Shown here: positions 56,302-64,000 of the stretch, one piece after another | How positions within the stretch are numbered: the first letter of the stretch is position 1 | Layout of the letters: every line of letters starts with the position of its first letter | Assembly (NCBI GenBank): GCA_904419285.1 | Contig: CAJFQZ010000007.1 | Span: 1 to 64,000, forward strand | Source of the DNA: Lachnospiraceae bacterium UBA1818 | GTDB lineage: Bacteria; Bacillota; Clostridia; Lachnospirales; Lachnospiraceae | Length of the DNA stretch: 64,000 nucleotides | Direction: 5' to 3' | Notes under the pieces: generated by a model | What the model saw: the letters and a program-made list of their open reading frames with translations, nothing else | Databases searched by the model: none | Told to the model about the DNA's origin: nothing | Program-made: the position numbers and the translations under genes

Positions 56302-56516
56302 CCGGATGAGTGTGAGTTAAAGGGGCGGATGTTATAAAACAGGGACTTCAAGTGGAGCGTTCCGAATACAGTTTGCTCAGGTTGTTAAAGACCGTGGAAA
56401 ATGGGTTTCCAATGGAACACTTTTTCTACGGTCTTGTTACAACCTTTCAAACGGATGAGGTAGAGCGGAACGGTCCCGCGTTATAACATCCGCCCCTTTG
56501 ACGTCTCATTCATCCG
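56302..56516. repeat. Long imperfect palindrome (about 215 bases) between the KAP gene and the ior operon
   Basis: Arm pairs from outside in: 56303-56309 with 56510-56516 (7/7); 56319-56336 with 56482-56499 (18/18); 56380-56401 with 56422-56444 (nearly complete, one bulge); and a tip pair GTTTCC/GGAAC. The organisation resembles the 350-base palindrome at 11545-11894, though the sequences differ. The rest of 56171-56608 holds no gene. Confidence 0.78.
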
Positions 56517-56562
56517 CTCAGAAAACCTGAATTTTTCACTTTAATTCGGCAAAGTATTATGT

Positions 56563-56568
56563 TATACT
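56563..56568 (+). promoter_or_regulatory. -10 box of the arylacetate operon
   Basis: TATACT at 56563-56568, about 40 bases before the first ligase start. No good -35 lies at the right distance (tttaat at 56540-56545), so an activator may be needed. Confidence 0.4.
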
Positions 56569-56608
56569 GAACAAAGCGAATGTTTACAGCGAAGGAGGTA
56601 TACTGGCA

Positions 56609-57919
56609 ATGATTTGGGCAAAGGAAGAAACTCTGCCGAGAAGTGAGATTGAGGCCATTCAGCTTGCAAAGCTGAAGGAGTCGGTCAGATATATTTACGA
56701 CCGTGTGAAGCCTTATCGGGAAAAGATGGATGCAGCGGGAGTTAAGCCGGAAGACATCCGGACTCTTGAAGATCTGAAAAAGCTGCCTTTTACATATAAA
56801 GCAGACTTCAAAGACAATTATCCGGACGGGCTTTTTGCCGTGGATAAAAAAGAGATCGTACGCTATCATGCAAGCTCCGGTACGACAGGAAAACCTACGG
56901 TAGTCGGATATACAAGGAACGATCTTGATATATGGCTGAACAATGTGGCCAGGATCGCCTGTATGGGAGGAGCATCCTCGGATGATGTGGCGCAGATCTC
57001 GTTTGGCTATGGTACATTTACAGGGGCTCTGGGACTTCACGGCGGACTGGAAAAGATCGGAGCGTCCGTAATCCCGATGTCGTCCGGCAATACGAACAAA
57101 CAGATCATGTTCCTCCAGGATATGGGAGTGACTCTTCTGGTGGCCACCCCTTCCTATGCGCTTCATCTCGGTGAGGAGATCCGGAAGAGAGGGATCGATC
57201 CGTCCAGGGACCTGAAGATCCGGATCGGACTTTTCGGCGGAGAAGGAATGACGGAGCCGATGCGGGATGAGATGCACAAAGTATGGGGCGAACAGTTTGT
57301 CTGTACACAGAATTATGGAATGAGCGAGCTGTGCGGCCCGGGAGTGGCAGGAGAATGTACGGAACTCTGCGGCATGCACGTGAATGAAGACTGGTTCATA
57401 CCGGAGATCATTGATCCGAAGACGGAGGAAGTTCTTCCGCCGGGCGAACGCGGGGAACTTGTTGTGACCTGCCTGGGCAAGGAAGCTCTGCCGCTTATGA
57501 GATACCGCACCGGGGATATGACGAGACTGATGTATGAGCCGTGCAGATGCGGGCGGACGACAGCCCGGATCGAGAACCTGTCAGGACGTGCAGATGACAT
57601 GCTGGTGATCCGCGGCGTCAATGTATTCCCGACACAGATTGAGGAAGTGCTGCTTAAGATCGAGGAGATCGGACCTCACTACGAGATTCTTGTGGAGCGG
57701 AAGAACCGTCTTGATGTTATGACGATCAGTGTAGAACTTATTGATGACAGACTGCTCGACAGCTACGCGAAACTGAGCGAACTGGAGGCAAGGATCAAGG
57801 CTGCTCTGAAGTCACAGCTGGGACTCGCCACTCAGATCCGGCTTGTAGCCCCGAATTCACTGAAGCGGTTCGAGGGAAAGGCAAAGAGAGTGACAGATTT
57901 ACGAAAGGATGGACTGTAA
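56609..57919 (+). CDS. Phenylacetate-CoA ligase family protein (first copy)
   Basis: An AMP-forming acyl-CoA synthetase of the PaaK type, joining arylacetates to CoA with ATP; in anaerobes it may also run with aryl-acetyl-CoA made by the adjacent oxidoreductase. The ATP motif S-S-G-T-T-G-K-P-T is at about 89-97, and the adenylation motifs L-M-R-Y-R-T-G-D and R-G-V-N-V-F-P-T-Q-I are near 294-301 and 332-341. Length is 436. Start is ATG 56609 behind GAAGGAGG. It is the first gene of a six-gene operon; the next gene starts right at its stop. Confidence 0.92.
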   Translation: MIWAKEETLPRSEIEAIQLAKLKESVRYIYDRVKPYREKMDAAGVKPEDIRTLEDLKKLPFTYKADFKDNYPDGLFAVDKKEIVRYHASSGTTGKPTVVGYTRNDLDIWLNNVARIACMGGASSDDVAQISFGYGTFTGALGLHGGLEKIGASVIPMSSGNTNKQIMFLQDMGVTLLVATPSYALHLGEEIRKRGIDPSRDLKIRIGLFGGEGMTEPMRDEMHKVWGEQFVCTQNYGMSELCGPGVAGECTELCGMHVNEDWFIPEIIDPKTEEVLPPGERGELVVTCLGKEALPLMRYRTGDMTRLMYEPCRCGRTTARIENLSGRADDMLVIRGVNVFPTQIEEVLLKIEEIGPHYEILVERKNRLDVMTISVELIDDRLLDSYAKLSELEARIKAALKSQLGLATQIRLVAPNSLKRFEGKAKRVTDLRKDGL

Positions 57920-57920
57920 A

Positions 57921-59666
57921 ATGGCAGAAAAAGTGATTATGCTGGGAAATGAAGCGATCGCACGCGGAGCCTATGAGGCAGGCGTCAAGGTGTCGTCGGC
58001 ATACCCGGGTACACCCAGCACGGAGATAAGCGAATATCTGGTCCAGTACCGGAATGATGTATATGAGGAATGGGCGCCAAACGAGAAGGTGGCGACAGAG
58101 GTTGCCGTAGGCGCCAGCCTGGCAGGAGTGCGGGCAATGGCGTGTATGAAGCACGTGGGACTGAATGTGGCGGCAGATCCGCTGTATTCTGTATCCTATA
58201 TGGGTGTAAACGGCGGTCTTGTCATTGTAGTGGCAGATGATCCGGGACTCTACAGCTCACAGAACGAGCAGGACACAAGAATGGTCGCAAGAGCGGCGCA
58301 GATTCCGGTCATTGAACCGTCAGACAGTTCAGAGGCAAAGGAGTTCTTCAAGACAGCATTTGAGCTGAGCGAGAAATTTGACCGACCGTTTATCTTCCGG
58401 ACCACTACAAGGCTTGCACACTCCCAGGGACTGGTCGAGCTTGAGGAGAGGAAAGAGCCTGAGGACAGGCCTTATGTGAAGAATATCCAGAAAAATGTTA
58501 TGATGCCCGGCAATGCCAAGATCCGGCACATCGAGATTGAAAAACTGAATCTTGCACTGGCAGAAGCTGCCAATACGCTGCCGATCAACAGAGTTGAGAT
58601 GAATGACACGAAGATCGGAGTTATCACGAGCGGGATCCCGTACCAGTATGTCAAGGAAGCACTTCCTGAAGCGTCTGTGCTGAAGCTGGGCATGGTGAAT
58701 CCGCTCCCGCGGAAACTGATCGAAGAATTCGCTTCCAAAGTCGATACGCTCTATGTTGTCGAGGAACTGGATCCGGTGATCGAGGAGCAGGTGAAATCCT
58801 GGGGCATCGATGTGATCGGAAAAGAGATCTTTACGGTTCAGGGAGAATATAGTGCGAATATGCTGCGGAAGTCGATTCTGAAAGAAGATCTCGGACTTCA
58901 GGCACCGGCAGATGTTCCCGGAAGACCTCCGATCCTCTGCCCGGGATGTCCTCACAGAAGTGTGTTCTATGTCCTGAACAGGCTGAAAATGCACGCTGCA
59001 GGCGATATAGGCTGCTATACTCTGGGAGCTGTCGCTCCGCTGAGCGTGATCGATACGACAATGTGCATGGGATCGAGCATCTCAACACTTCACGGCATGG
59101 AGAAGGCAAAAGGAAAAGAATATATCAAGAACTGGGTGGCAGTGATCGGAGATTCTACCTTTATGCATACAGGTGTTAATTCTCTGATGAACATGGTCTA
59201 TAATCAGGCAACCGGTACAGTGATCATCCTGGACAACTCCACAACAGGAATGACCGGACACCAGGATCACGCGGCGACAGGAAAGACACTGCAGGGCGAT
59301 CCGACCTATGCGATCAGCATCCCGGGCATCTGCCGCGCAATGGGCGTTAAGAATGTCTATGAGATCAATGCCTTTGACATCAAGCTTCTTGAGAAGACGA
59401 TCAAGGAAGAGACTGCAAAGGATGAGATCTCTGTCATCATCACCAAGACACCCTGCGTCCTCCTTGATAAGAGAAAGAAGCCTCTGTATATTGCACATCC
59501 GGACAAATGTAAAAAGTGCGGCATGTGCATGAAGCCGGGATGTCCTGCGATGACTAAAAATGCAGATGGAACGATCCATATTGACGATACGATGTGCACC
59601 GGCTGCGGCCTGTGCGAGACACTGTGCAAATTCGATGCGATAGAACTTGTAAAGGCGGGTGAATAG
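57921..59666 (+). CDS. iorA: Indolepyruvate:ferredoxin oxidoreductase alpha subunit
   Basis: IorA and IorB decarboxylate aryl-pyruvates made by transamination of Trp, Phe or Tyr to aryl-acetyl-CoA, reducing ferredoxin. The protein has the pyrimidine-binding and TPP domains (T-P-S-T-E-I-S-E-Y near 32-40; G-D-S-T-F-M-H-T near 411-418). Two C-terminal 4Fe-4S motifs follow, C-x2-C-x2-C-x4-C-P at about 529 and C-x2-C-x2-C-x3-C at about 559. Start is ATG 57921 (581 residues), directly after the ligase stop; an in-frame ATG at 57909 overlaps the ligase. It requires IorB, encoded next. Confidence 0.95.
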   Translation: MAEKVIMLGNEAIARGAYEAGVKVSSAYPGTPSTEISEYLVQYRNDVYEEWAPNEKVATEVAVGASLAGVRAMACMKHVGLNVAADPLYSVSYMGVNGGLVIVVADDPGLYSSQNEQDTRMVARAAQIPVIEPSDSSEAKEFFKTAFELSEKFDRPFIFRTTTRLAHSQGLVELEERKEPEDRPYVKNIQKNVMMPGNAKIRHIEIEKLNLALAEAANTLPINRVEMNDTKIGVITSGIPYQYVKEALPEASVLKLGMVNPLPRKLIEEFASKVDTLYVVEELDPVIEEQVKSWGIDVIGKEIFTVQGEYSANMLRKSILKEDLGLQAPADVPGRPPILCPGCPHRSVFYVLNRLKMHAAGDIGCYTLGAVAPLSVIDTTMCMGSSISTLHGMEKAKGKEYIKNWVAVIGDSTFMHTGVNSLMNMVYNQATGTVIILDNSTTGMTGHQDHAATGKTLQGDPTYAISIPGICRAMGVKNVYEINAFDIKLLEKTIKEETAKDEISVIITKTPCVLLDKRKKPLYIAHPDKCKKCGMCMKPGCPAMTKNADGTIHIDDTMCTGCGLCETLCKFDAIELVKAGE

Positions 59667-59668
59667 AG

Positions 59669-60241
59669 ATGGCAGTAAAGAATATTATGATCGTCGGCGT
59701 CGGCGGTCAGGGAACACTGCTCACCAGCCGCGTTCTCGGCGGACTGGCAATGGCAGGAGGATATGATGTGAAACTCTCCGAAGTACACGGCATGGCGCAG
59801 AGAGGAGGAAGCGTTGTCACATTCGTCCGCTACGGTGATCGGGTCGCGGAGCCTATCGTGGAAGAGGGACAGGCAGATGTCATCATTGCGTTTGAACGTC
59901 TGGAGGCGCTCAGGTATGCACATTTCCTCAAAAAAGACGGAGTGCTTATCGTCAACGACTGGAGGATCGATCCGATGCCTGTGGTGATAGGAAATGCAGA
60001 GTATCCGGAGCATATCCTGGAAGATCTTGAAAAGAAATATAAAGTATATAAGGTGGACGCGACAGACGAGGCGAAGAAGCTGGGCAATCCGAAGGTGTTC
60101 AACCTGGTCGTCCTTGGGATCGCGGCACAGCATATGGATTTTACGAAAGAGCAGTGGTATGATGTCATTGAGAAGACAGTACCTCCGAAGACGATAGAGA
60201 TCAATAAGAAAGCGTTTGACAGGGGATACAGCATTGTGTAA
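59669..60241 (+). CDS. iorB: Indolepyruvate:ferredoxin oxidoreductase beta subunit
   Basis: IorB supplies the CoA-binding gamma-type domain of the 2-oxoacid oxidoreductase family. The 190-residue protein starts I-M-I-V-G-V-G-G-Q-G-T-L-L-T-S-R, the family signature. H-G-M-A-Q-R-G-G-S-V follows at about 41-50. It begins two bases after the iorA stop, so the two subunits are made together. Length matches the family. Confidence 0.95.
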   Translation: MAVKNIMIVGVGGQGTLLTSRVLGGLAMAGGYDVKLSEVHGMAQRGGSVVTFVRYGDRVAEPIVEEGQADVIIAFERLEALRYAHFLKKDGVLIVNDWRIDPMPVVIGNAEYPEHILEDLEKKYKVYKVDATDEAKKLGNPKVFNLVVLGIAAQHMDFTKEQWYDVIEKTVPPKTIEINKKAFDRGYSIV

Positions 60242-60277
60242 GAGAGAGGCATTAGGGAAAGGAAGGTGAGGGATGCA

Positions 60278-60697
60278 TTGATCAGACAGATATCAGTGTT
60301 TGTGGAAAATCAGCCGGGAAGCATGATGCGCGTAACTTCTGTACTTACGGAGGCGCGTGTCAATATCCGGGCGATCTCAACGTTCGATACACCGGAGTTC
60401 AGTATCATGAGGCTGATCGTTGACGAACCGGAGCGGGCGAAGGCAGGCCTGACCGAGAAGGGATTCGTGACCCGTGTGAGTGATGTGATCGGAGTGGAAC
60501 TCAAAGATGAGAAGGGGAATCTGAACCAGATGCTGAAAATACTCGCGGATGGCCAGATCAACGTAAATTACATTTATTCCTTTGTCATCCGGGAGGGAAA
60601 AGCTCCTGTTATGATCTTCCATACGGATGATTTTGAGAAGGCGGAACAGGTGCTGGAATCAGCGGATGTAAAGCTGGTCGAGGAAGCGGACATTTAG
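60278..60697 (+). CDS. Tandem ACT-domain protein (first copy)
   Basis: ACT domains bind amino acids and usually regulate metabolic enzymes. Two ACT repeats are visible: I-R-Q-I-S-V-F-V-E-N-Q-P-G-S-M at the start, and a second from about 70 (G-N-L-N-Q-M-L-K-I-L-A-D-G-Q-I-N-V-N-Y-I-Y). No enzyme domain is attached. The start is uncertain: TTG 60278 has gtgaggg at good spacing, GTG 60266 would add four residues. Placed between iorB and the second ligase, it may sense aromatic amino acids or tune these enzymes. Confidence 0.85.
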   Translation: MIRQISVFVENQPGSMMRVTSVLTEARVNIRAISTFDTPEFSIMRLIVDEPERAKAGLTEKGFVTRVSDVIGVELKDEKGNLNQMLKILADGQINVNYIYSFVIREGKAPVMIFHTDDFEKAEQVLESADVKLVEEADI

Positions 60698-60745
60698 AGA
60701 GGCTCCTCAGAAAGAAAGAGAAACAGTCAGAAGGAGACAGAAGAA

Positions 60746-62077
60746 ATGGCGGCAGTATCATTGGAAAACTGGGTCGAGAGAATCAGAGACCCGAAAATTG
60801 AGTGTATGAGCAGAGATGAGATGTCTGTTCTGCAGAGCAGACGTCTGATCGACGTTGTCAACAGAGTATATAATAATGTGGAGTTTTACCGCAGGAAAAT
60901 GCAGGATATCGGCGTCGAGCCGGGAGACATCAAATCCATTGAGGATATTGACAAGTTACCGTTTACGACAAAAGAGGATCTGAAGAACAATTATCCCTTC
61001 GGTCTTCTTGCAATTCCGATGAAAGACGTTGTGAGAGTTCAGGGAACATCGGGAACGACCGGCAAGCTGACGATCGCTCCGTATTCTCAGAAAGATGTGG
61101 ATGTGTGGGGGGAGTGTGTCGCAAGAGGGCTTGTGATGGCAGGCCTCACAGCAGAGGATATTATCCATGTATGCTATGGATATGGGCTGTTCACCGGCGG
61201 CATGGGCCTGGACTTCGGTGCGAAAGCGCTCGGCGCAACAGCAATCCCGATGTCTGCAGGAAATACGAAAAGACAGATGATGTGCATGGAAGATCTTGGA
61301 GCGACAGCGTTTGCATGTACCCCTTCCTACGCGCTGTATCTTGCCGAATCCCTTCAGGAAGCAGGCGCAGTGGACCGTCTGAAGCTGAAGGCCGGTATCC
61401 ACGGAGCTGAGCCATGGACAGAAGAAATGAGAAAAAAGATCGAAAGCATCCTTCATATCAACTGTTTCGACATCTACGGTCTCTGTGAAGTGACCGGGCC
61501 GGGCGTTGCACAGGACTGCATACATCATGCAGGGCTGCATGTTCATGAGGATTACTTCTATCCGGAAGTCCTTGATCCGACGACCCATGAGAAGTGCGCT
61601 GACGGACAGACCGGGGAGCTTGTATTTACCACTCTGGCAAAAGAAGCGATGCCGCTGATCCGCTACCGCACAAAAGACCTGACAAGCATTGATCACAGTA
61701 CCTGTGAGTGCGGAAGAACACTTCCGAGGATCTCCAAGTTCACCGGAAGGACAGATGATATGAAAGTCATCCGCGGCGTGAATGTATTCCCGACACAGGT
61801 TGAGACAGCGCTCCTCAGCATGGGCGGAGCTGTTGCACCGCATTATATGATGATTGTTGACAGAGAGGACAATATGGATGTCCTGACCGTGATGGTAGAA
61901 GTGGACGAGAGAATGTTCTCGGATGAGATCCGGAAACTGGATGCACTCAGGAATAAGATCGCGGCTGTTCTCAAGACTGCCCTCGGAATATCTGTAAGAG
62001 TGAAGCTTGTTGAGCCGAAATCGATCCAGAGAAGCGAAGGAAAAGCAGTCCGCGTTATCGACAACAGGAATCTGTAG
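60746..62077 (+). CDS. Phenylacetate-CoA ligase family protein (second copy)
   Basis: A second PaaK-type ligase of 443 residues with G-T-S-G-T-T-G-K-L-T at about 98-107, L-I-R-Y-R-T-K-D-L near 305 and R-G-V-N-V-F-P-T-Q-V near 343-352. The sequence is clearly related to the first ligase but diverged throughout, so this is an old duplication, not a recent copy. The two may differ in substrate (for example indoleacetate and phenylacetate). Start is ATG 60746 behind AAGGAG. It is the fifth gene of the operon. Confidence 0.92.
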   Translation: MAAVSLENWVERIRDPKIECMSRDEMSVLQSRRLIDVVNRVYNNVEFYRRKMQDIGVEPGDIKSIEDIDKLPFTTKEDLKNNYPFGLLAIPMKDVVRVQGTSGTTGKLTIAPYSQKDVDVWGECVARGLVMAGLTAEDIIHVCYGYGLFTGGMGLDFGAKALGATAIPMSAGNTKRQMMCMEDLGATAFACTPSYALYLAESLQEAGAVDRLKLKAGIHGAEPWTEEMRKKIESILHINCFDIYGLCEVTGPGVAQDCIHHAGLHVHEDYFYPEVLDPTTHEKCADGQTGELVFTTLAKEAMPLIRYRTKDLTSIDHSTCECGRTLPRISKFTGRTDDMKVIRGVNVFPTQVETALLSMGGAVAPHYMMIVDREDNMDVLTVMVEVDERMFSDEIRKLDALRNKIAAVLKTALGISVRVKLVEPKSIQRSEGKAVRVIDNRNL

Positions 62078-62094
62078 GAAGGGGGATAAGAACG

Positions 62095-62547
62095 ATGGGT
62101 ATAACTATACAGCAGTTATCAGTATTTCTGGAGAACCGTCAGGGACGGCTTGACGAAGTGCTGTCCGTGCTTGCGGGAAATGACATTAATATTGTTGCGC
62201 TCAGTCTCGCAGATACAACCGAATACGGCATGCTCAGGATGATCGTATCCGATCCGAACAAGGGGAAAGCCGTTCTGAAAGATAACGGGATCACGGCAAT
62301 GCTCACTGACGTGGTGGCACTGCGCGTGCCGCATGAGACCGGTTCTCTGAGCCGAGCCATGCATCAGATCGTGGAAGGCGATGTAAATATAGAGTATATG
62401 TATGCTTTTGCCAACGGGGAGGATGCGTCAGCTGTCCTGAAGACGGATGACCCTGCAAGAGTCGTGGATATTTTACGCGGCAGCGGCTTCGATGTCTGGG
62501 AGGCTTCTGAGGCGTATGTGTCGAACATCAAGGCAAAGGGCATGTGA
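62095..62547 (+). CDS. Tandem ACT-domain protein (second copy)
   Basis: A 150-residue protein with two ACT repeats: I-Q-Q-L-S-V-F-L-E-N-R-Q-G-R-L at about 5-19, and a second starting near 78 (T-G-S-L-S-R-A-M-H-Q-I-V-E-G-D-V-N-I-E-Y-M-Y). It is homologous to the first ACT protein of the operon but diverged, so ligase and ACT gene were probably duplicated as a pair. Start is ATG 62095 behind GAAGGGGG. It is the last gene and is followed by a terminator. Confidence 0.88.
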   Translation: MGITIQQLSVFLENRQGRLDEVLSVLAGNDINIVALSLADTTEYGMLRMIVSDPNKGKAVLKDNGITAMLTDVVALRVPHETGSLSRAMHQIVEGDVNIEYMYAFANGEDASAVLKTDDPARVVDILRGSGFDVWEASEAYVSNIKAKGM

Positions 62548-62575
62548 CCGAAAGAAGAAAAAATCAGAAAAAAGC

Positions 62576-62612
62576 GCCGCCGGATAACTGAAAAGCTATC
62601 CGGCGGCACTTT
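62576..62612 (+). terminator. Rho-independent terminator of the arylacetate operon
   Basis: Perfect 11-base arms 62576-62586 (gccgccggata) and 62597-62607 (tatccggcggc), followed by actttctt. Confidence 0.85.
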
Positions 62613-62710
62613 CTTAATCTCATTTCTCTGTATTGCTTTTTAATATTAAATGCCTGTCTGATTTATATATTAAAAGGTACATTAAAAAATCTGATTAAAG
62701 TTTTACTACG

Positions 62711-62878
62711 TTAGTTGCCTGCCTCTGTCACTTCAAATTCGACAGCCTGGCCTTCTTCCAGGGTTTTGAATCCATCCATTACAAGCCCTGAATAGTGAAC
62801 GAAGATATCGTTGCCTTCAGAATCTGAGATAAATCCGTACCCCTTCTGGTTGTTAAACCATTTTACTGTACCTGTCAT
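62711..62878 (-). CDS. Cold-shock protein with a frameshifted C-terminus
   Basis: A CspA-type OB-fold RNA chaperone. RNP1 (K-G-Y-G-F-I, about 13-18) and RNP2 (D-I-F-V-H-Y, about 25-30) are intact. The start is ATG 62878 (M-T-G-T-V-K-W-F), behind GGAGGG; the frame is open to 62893. The protein stops after E-V-T-E-A-G-N at only 55 residues, where the family has about 65. The expected last strand (Q-A-T-N-V-V-K-L then TAA) is encoded in another frame, ending at 62695. A small deletion (about 14 bases by comparison with typical family members) explains this. It is either a real truncation or a sequence error. Confidence 0.85.
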   Translation of the reverse strand: MTGTVKWFNNQKGYGFISDSEGNDIFVHYSGLVMDGFKTLEEGQAVEFEVTEAGN

Positions 62879-62941
62879 TGTGTAACCCTCCATAAAAATA
62901 ATAAGTTCATATCAGCGCATAACTTGTACTGATACTGTGAC

Positions 62942-62970
62942 AGTGTAGCATGTTTAACAATAAAAGTCAA
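62942..62970 (-). promoter_or_regulatory. Promoter of the cold-shock gene
   Basis: Minus strand: TTGACT (62970-62965), 17-base spacer, TACACT (62947-62942). The leader is about 60 bases, shorter than in E. coli cspA. Confidence 0.6.
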
Positions 62971-63017
62971 TGAAATTGTTTTGGTATTCGTAAAAATATA
63001 CAAAAACTGTCGAAACC

Positions 63018-63045
63018 TTGTATTTAGAGAAAAGAATGGTACAAT
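63018..63045 (+). promoter_or_regulatory. Promoter of cysK
   Basis: TTGTAT at 63018-63023, 16-base spacer, TACAAT at 63040-63045. The 80-base leader is too short for a T-box and shows no clear riboswitch. Confidence 0.55.
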
Positions 63046-63131
63046 AGATAAACAGAGAAAATGCAGTGAATAACAGGATCCTTTGAGAAGGTTTCTGGGA
63101 TATGTTCCTGCAGGCAAGGAGGAAAGACAAA

Positions 63132-64000
63132 ATGGCGGCAGTCTATAAAAGTGTGACTGAACTGATAGGAAAGACACCTCTTTTTGAGGCGGTGAATCTT
63201 GAAAAAGAACTGGGGCTTAAGGCAAGGATTCTCCTGAAGCTGGAATATTTTAACCCGGCGGGAAGTGTGAAAGACCGTGTGGCGCTGAATATGATCGAGG
63301 AGGCGGAGCGCGCGGGAAAGATCGGGCCGGGCGCCGTGATCATTGAACCGACCAGCGGGAACACAGGAATCGGGCTCGCGGCAGTAGCCGCATCCAGAGG
63401 GTACAGGGCAGTGTTTGTCATGCCTGAGACCATGAGCATTGAGCGGAGAAAACTTCTTCTGGGCTATGGGGCGGAGATCGTGCTCACAGACGGGAAAAAG
63501 GGCATGGCAGGCGCTATAGAAAAAGCTGCGGAGATGGAGAAGGAACTGGAAAATGCCATCGTGCTCGGACAGTTTGTGAATAAGGCGAATCCAGAGGCGC
63601 ACTACCGGACCACAGGCCCGGAAATATGGGAAGATACAGAAGGAAAGATCGACCTCTTTATAGCCGGTGTCGGCACCGGAGGCACGATCACTGGGACTGG
63701 GAAGTATCTGAAAGAGAAGAATCCAGGCATCAGGGTGATCGCCGTGGAGCCGTATGGTTCACCAGTCCTTTCCGGCGGGAAGCCGGGTCCTCACGGACTT
63801 CAGGGGATCGGTGCCGGATTTGTGCCGGAAGTGCTGGATACAGACATCTATGATGAAATCTGTACCGTTAAGGACGAGGACGCCTACAAAGCGGCAAGGA
63901 TGCTGGCGCGGAGAGAGGGGCTCCTGACGGGTATTACTTCCGGCGCTGCACTGCACACCGCACTGCTGGAAGCGGCAAAAGAAGAGAATGCCGGAAAAGT
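63132..64000 (+). CDS. cysK: Cysteine synthase (O-acetylserine sulfhydrylase), 3' end outside window
   Basis: CysK joins sulfide to O-acetylserine to make cysteine. The PLP lysine is in [10 protein letters not shown] at about 46. The substrate loop T-S-G-N-T-G is near 74-79 and the PLP-phosphate loop [10 protein letters not shown] near 179-188. The 289 residues present nearly complete the family length of 300-310. Start is ATG 63132 behind AAGGAGG. Homologues include CysM, but S-V-K-D-R-V and the length favour CysK. Confidence 0.93.
   Translation, partial: MAAVYKSVTELIGKTPLFEAVNLEKELGLKARILLKLEYFNPAGSVKDRVALNMIEEAERAGKIGPGAVIIEPTSGNTGIGLAAVAASRGYRAVFVMPETMSIERRKLLLGYGAEIVLTDGKKGMAGAIEKAAEMEKELENAIVLGQFVNKANPEAHYRTTGPEIWEDTEGKIDLFIAGVGTGGTITGTGKYLKEKNPGIRVIAVEPYGSPVLSGGKPGPHGLQGIGAGFVPEVLDTDIYDEICTVKDEDAYKAARMLARREGLLTGITSGAALHTALLEAAKEENAGK

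Noticed and set aside
63046-63131. Riboswitch or T-box upstream of cysK
   Set aside because: The leader is only about 85 bases and has no T-box sequence, SAM-riboswitch core or terminator hairpin.

Overview
The window looks like the chromosome of an anaerobic, spore-forming Firmicute of the Lachnospiraceae type (Dorea, Mediterraneibacter or Blautia-like). The evidence is the gene order holA-lepA-hemW-hrcA-grpE-dnaK-dnaJ, PolC-type DNA polymerase, a Spo0A-type DNA-binding domain protein, a class II (Firmicute) GalT, a DUF4364 protein and ferredoxin-dependent oxidoreductases. Most of the window is moderately GC-rich. Two patches are clearly AT-rich: bases 1-297 and about 54,580-56,220.

Region by region. 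(1) 1-297 is the end of an AT-rich integrated element. It interrupts comEC exactly at the conserved S-G-L-H motif, so only the C-terminal part of comEC follows (to 2028). (2) 2,143-11,361 holds holA, lepA, hemW and the HrcA-controlled chaperone operon, with a perfect CIRCE operator. dnaK in this operon is broken by an internal frameshifting deletion near its 5' end. (3) 11,358-11,894 is a block of two long imperfect palindromes between convergent genes. (4) 11,893-18,784 holds a glycogen-debranching enzyme, a PurF-like protein that lacks the catalytic N-terminal cysteine, a second intact DnaK and an Mrp-type Fe-S carrier. (5) 18,887-27,086 holds an esterase, a histidine phosphatase, an unrecognised protein, a stand-alone Spo0A C-terminal domain protein, tRNA-Ser(CGA), a GtrA-like membrane protein, a GH3 glycosidase and a polysaccharide deacetylase. 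(6) 27,172-33,372 holds a CsoR-type sensor with a P1B-type metal ATPase, and galK-galT divergent from an AraC regulator. (7) 33,476-51,796 is mostly housekeeping: deacetylase, tcdA, rarA, DUF4364, rho, rpmE, DUF1385, prmC, prfA, DUF2156, two aminotransferases including hisC, a small exporter, ispG and polC. (8) 51,906-54,580 holds an ECF sigma/anti-sigma pair and glyA. (9) 54,821-56,170 is an AT-rich KAP-family P-loop NTPase, followed by a third long palindrome. (10) 56,609-62,547 is a six-gene operon: arylacetate-CoA ligase, iorA, iorB, ACT protein, second ligase, second ACT protein. (11) The window ends with a cold-shock protein gene whose 3' end is frameshifted, and the start of cysK.

How the parts work together. 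HrcA represses its own operon through CIRCE; GrpE, DnaK and DnaJ would form one chaperone machine. The second DnaK has its own promoter and no CIRCE. The ior/ligase operon is best read as oxidative catabolism of aromatic amino acids: aryl-pyruvate to aryl-acetyl-CoA with ferredoxin reduction, then conversion to or from the free arylacetate, with the ACT proteins as candidate amino-acid sensors. prmC and prfA are neighbours because PrmC methylates release factors.

The most notable items are the comEC insertion, the Cys-less PurF paralogue, the long palindromes, the two frameshifted conserved genes (dnaK and csp; real mutations or assembly errors), the lone KAP NTPase island and the paired ligase/ACT operon. 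No CRISPR array, rRNA or recognisable transposase gene is visible.
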